The translations under genes were made by a program, and so were the position numbers. From Nymphaea colorata (lineage: Eukaryota > Streptophyta > Magnoliopsida > Nymphaeales > Nymphaeaceae): 64,000 bases of DNA. Shown in pieces: positions 61,253-64,000 of the stretch (the first letter of the stretch is position 1; each line of letters starts with the position of its first letter). The stretch lies in the NCBI RefSeq assembly GCF_008831285.2, contig NC_045143.1, positions 24,060,302 through 24,124,301 of the forward strand. The letters are read 5' to 3'. Under the pieces are notes generated by a model that had not been told where the DNA came from, did no database searches, and worked only from the letters and a program-made list of their open reading frames with translations.

Positions 61253-61256
<4 letters not shown>
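60893..61256 (+). repeat. Leader-like direct repeat, right copy, internally doubled
   Basis: Matches 55131-55440, but a 74-bp segment (ctccaccctcctctatttca through tctctctct) is present twice, starting at 60941 and 61015. The gaaaccctggtcgagggttt element again occurs twice. The 233-residue frame 60819-61520 is a read-through of these low-complexity repeats and is not a gene. Confidence 0.75.

Positions 61257-61326
<70 letters not shown>
61256..61326. repeat. (CT)n(TA)n compound microsatellite
   Basis: About 18 CT units followed by about 17 TA units. Confidence 0.95.
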
Positions 61327-61329
<3 letters not shown>

Positions 61330-61591
61330 GCCCGTTGCCAAAACCCTCGATTTGTATCGTGTGTTTTCTGAAACTGGAAGAGAATAGCCGGTCGTTGGCC
61401 TCTCCCACCGCCGGTCTGTGCTTTCTTTCTCGTTTGGTAGGCACTTGTCTGGTTCACAGGTGCGGGAAGCAACAACCAACTTTTTTGTCACGGAATTTTC
61501 ACCCTACCCCATCGGGGTGAGAGGGTGAAATGAAAATTCGAAAAACATATTTTTACAATAAGTTTCAACATATATATATACATATATATAT

Positions 61592-61667
<76 letters not shown>

Positions 61668-62979
61668 ATAGATTTCAAAATTTTGAATCTACGGTGGACT
61701 CCCAAGCCCAAGGGATCAAATGTGCCCCAAGGGAGATGAAGGAAGGAGGAGTCACTCAGCTTCCTCAAAACAAATTGTTGAGCTAGGGTTCATCCCTAGC
61801 TCTGGTGTTCTTTTTTGGAAAGCAGTTCACGGATTTTCCAAGAACTATATATTACTTAACTTAATCTATTTCTACTTAACACACTAATATCTATATAAAT
61901 TTGAATGCACGGTAATCTACTTGATGAAACCTAACTAAACATGTCTGCTGGTTCTGTAACACTGGTCTTGGCTGACCAATAAAACCAGCTTTTTAAGGTT
62001 GGAATTGATTGTTTTGTCCTTTTTAAAGACAAATTTCCTTGTTTAGAGCATAGTTTCTTGATTTTGATTCAATTTTTGCTCGAATTTGAACCACAGGTCC
62101 TTGGACCCTAGACAATTACAAACATTTGGGGATTTAAGCATTACATCACATCAAAATAGCATAAAAATATGATTTAAAAAATAATGCATTTCATACACTA
62201 CCATTAAGCAATCAATGATGCAAAATAAAAAAAAATACGCGGCCATATAGTGGGAAGAAACACTAGAAAACAAAAGTAAATATATAAAACTTATGTACAA
62301 CCTAGATTCTAAAAAGGGAATTTGATTTCTCATCTTGGGATTTGGGGAATAGGTCAAAATCTCTCCAGCTCCAATCAAAAGCAACAAGTTGTTCTTGGCA
62401 CACAATAGGAACACCAATAGGTAATACCCATATTTCCCTAAATGAGATTTAAGCAAGTTCCTCTGCTAATTAAGTAAAATGCAATACTAAGTTAGATATA
62501 TTATCCACTCCTAACTATTTATTAGACACTATATAATATATACCAAAATAACCAATACGATTCCAATTCATTACACATCCTAATTACTAGGTAAACTCTA
62601 TAAAAAAAATCAAACATAATGTAAATTTATAAATACCCTAAGTTAGTTAAAACTGCTAAACTGATAGCAATTAAAACATGTTCAGTGGCAAAGAATGGGT
62701 TTTCGGGTTCCTTGTCTGTAGACGACCTAACAGAAGACCGTGATCCGAAGTGCACAGAGAGTTTTGTTTTAAGGGGAAAAAAACCCTGATCCATGTAACT
62801 GTGGAATCAGAAAGATGGAGATGCGACCCGACGAGAGGAGAAGAGGAAGAAAAGAAATGAAAGTATGATACAAGCCAAACACAAACACTTTTTATGAAGT
62901 AGCACCGGGAGCTAGTGCAGAATTGCTCCATGGACGTCATTGGAAATGTTTGATGCTTCTTGAGGCTGGAGAGGGGGTT
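61327..62979. other. Gene-free stretch with hairpins and long (TA)n
   Basis: No gene is recognised. 61330-61480 continues the leader-like style (ccgccggtctgtgctttctt). A near-perfect hairpin spans 61492-61541 (GAATTTTCACCCT ... AGGGTGAAATGAAAATTC) and a second, perfect 9-bp one spans 61779-61801 (GAGCTAGGG, loop TTCAT, CCCTAGCTC). 61568-61664 is a (TA)n run of more than 35 units with two interruptions. The rest is AT-rich; the frames 62151-62456 and 62671-62940 have no domain. Confidence 0.6.
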
Positions 62980-63439
62980 TGTTGGGTCGGGTCCAGCCTC
63001 AAGTGAGGACCCGACCCGACCCGACCTGACCCGTCACTTAAGTGAACGGGTGGAGAAAGTGGAGGGCACCCGATGGTGCCCCATCTCTCTCACGTCCCCC
63101 TCTTCTCTCTCTCTCTCTCGTGGTTTTCTTTTCGGAAAAAGAAAAGAGGGCTCTTTCCTCGTGGCTCACACAAAGCAAGGAGAAGGGGAAGAGGAAGGCA
63201 AAGAAGAGAAGGAGAGAAGTTATGCAAGAAAGAAAGAGGAAGAAGAGCACGGCTGTGGGTTTGTGCAGCTTTGTGGGCGCAAGTGTAGAGAGAGAAAGTG
63301 AAGAAAATAAGGAAAGAAAAGAAGAACATATGGTGATTTCTTTTCTTATATTTTTCTTGTGCATTCATTCTTGAGAATGATTTATGTTATTCTCTGCAAG
63401 AAGAACACCACATATTGATGCGGTTGTATTACATCTTTG

Positions 63440-63473
<34 letters not shown>

Positions 63474-63825
63474 TTCCCCTGGTTTTTTACCTAATTATTG
63501 GGGGTTTTTCCATGTAAATTGGTGTCTCTTATTTTCTGCATTATTTAGCATATATTTCTACACATATTGCTGCAATATTGGTGTTGAGAACTCTATCTTG
63601 TGCTAGCAGCCGAGTGTTTTTGATTTTCAGCAGTTTTGTGCAATCCCTCTTTTGAAATCGGCTTGTTTGGAATGTTATGTTGATGCTAAAGGCTGCCATT
63701 AGCTGCATAATTATTGGATATATGCATGTTTGAAGTTTGAAGGCATTTGTGTCAGCATTAAGACTTCTTTTTGGGTTGGTTATTGTCTCCTTAAGCATTC
63801 TTTTTGGGGGAAAACATCTATAACA
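62980..63825 (+). repeat. 5' LTR of a Ty1/copia retrotransposon
   Basis: 846 bp from TGTTGGGTCGGG to CTATAACA, with TGTT...AACA termini, directly before a primer-binding site. It contains a GGGTCGGGTCC/GGACCCGACCC hairpin at its start, a purine-rich transcribed-looking region (63160-63300) and an (AT)n run (63442-63471). The many frames across it (62960-63374) are low-complexity LTR sequence. The element continues past the window, so the partner LTR cannot be checked. Confidence 0.75.
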
Positions 63826-63828
63826 AAG

Positions 63829-63840
63829 TGGTATCAGAGC
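63829..63840 (+). promoter_or_regulatory. Primer-binding site (initiator Met tRNA) of the copia element
   Basis: TGGTATCAGAGC, the exact complement expected for plant initiator methionine tRNA, three bases after the LTR end. Confidence 0.92.
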
Positions 63841-63872
63841 GCCAGGTTTGTTGTGGGTATTCTTATTGAAGG

Positions 63873-64000
63873 ATGGAATTGACCCCCACTAGGATGATCT
63901 CTCTAAATGGGAACAATTGAACTATATGGAAAGCAAAAATGAAGGATTTGCTATATTGTAGAGATTTGTATGCACCTATTGAGAACAACAGGCCAACGAA
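63873..64000 (+). pseudogene. Ty1/copia gag, first codons, cut by window end
   Basis: From the ATG at 63873 the frame reads MELTPTRMISLNGNN, a TGA stop, then TIWKAKMKDLLYCRDLYAPI and ENNRPT to the window edge. LNG.N...WK.KM.DLL...DL..P is the N-terminal gag (UBN2-like) signature of plant copia elements, which confirms the class and plus-strand orientation. The in-frame stop means this copy would not make gag unless the stop is bypassed. Confidence 0.85.

Noticed and set aside
60819-61520. 233-residue plus-strand frame rich in Ser/Leu and Tyr/Ile
   Set aside because: It is a read-through of CT and TA microsatellites and duplicated leader sequence; overlapping frames on both strands are equally open.
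62960-63374. Several overlapping 70-113 residue frames on both strands
   Set aside because: They lie in the purine/pyrimidine-skewed part of the copia LTR, are low complexity, and lack any domain.

Overview
The window is nuclear DNA of a flowering plant. It is AT-rich, has a low density of ordinary genes, and contains hAT, Ty3/gypsy and Ty1/copia transposons. The only recognisable cellular genes are spliced RPL41 (ribosomal protein eL41) genes with plant-type promoters (telo-box, TATA). No bacterial-type operons, CRISPR arrays or rRNA were seen. I cannot name the species from sequence alone.

Layout. 1-3450 and 21714-25412 are two inverted copies of one unidentified repeat. Between them, and again at 44-54.7 kb, lies a family of four related blocks: U1 (about 4325-9592), U2 (about 11281-19131), U3 (about 44085-49403) and U4 (49404-54662). 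U1 and U3 are one subtype and each carries a complete two-exon RPL41 gene on the minus strand, with a 25-residue protein. U2 and U4 are a second subtype in which the exon-2 region is replaced by an AT-rich non-coding block; U2 keeps only a decayed RPL41 promoter and first exon. The order A-B ... A-B suggests duplication of a pair, later separated by transposons.

25699-43796 is a three-level nest. The outer element is a degenerate hAT transposon with its own 8-bp target duplication. It has a BED-finger/transposase/dimerisation gene split by a second, non-autonomous hAT-like element (28151-40969, again with an 8-bp duplication and CGAGCTCGAG-rich ends). That element is in turn interrupted by a Ty3/gypsy Tat-type retrotransposon (30197-39998, 5-bp duplication CACAG, LTRs of about 3.9 kb, internal region cut down to half an integrase). 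Near its 3' end the outer hAT also carries a decayed B3 DNA-binding domain, which looks captured.

55.1-61.3 kb holds a decayed Ty3/gypsy chromovirus on the minus strand (gag, protease, RT, RNase H, integrase, partial chromodomain, iMet primer-binding site). It ends in CT microsatellites on both sides and is flanked by direct repeats of a CT-rich leader-like sequence. The window closes with the 5' LTR, primer-binding site and first gag codons of a Ty1/copia element that runs off the right end.

Functionally, the two RPL41 genes are the only likely active cellular genes. Everything else is mobile, duplicated or non-coding. I found no convincing undescribed biological system. The strongest points for follow-up are the very small RPL41 genes, the datable three-level nest, and the B3-domain capture.
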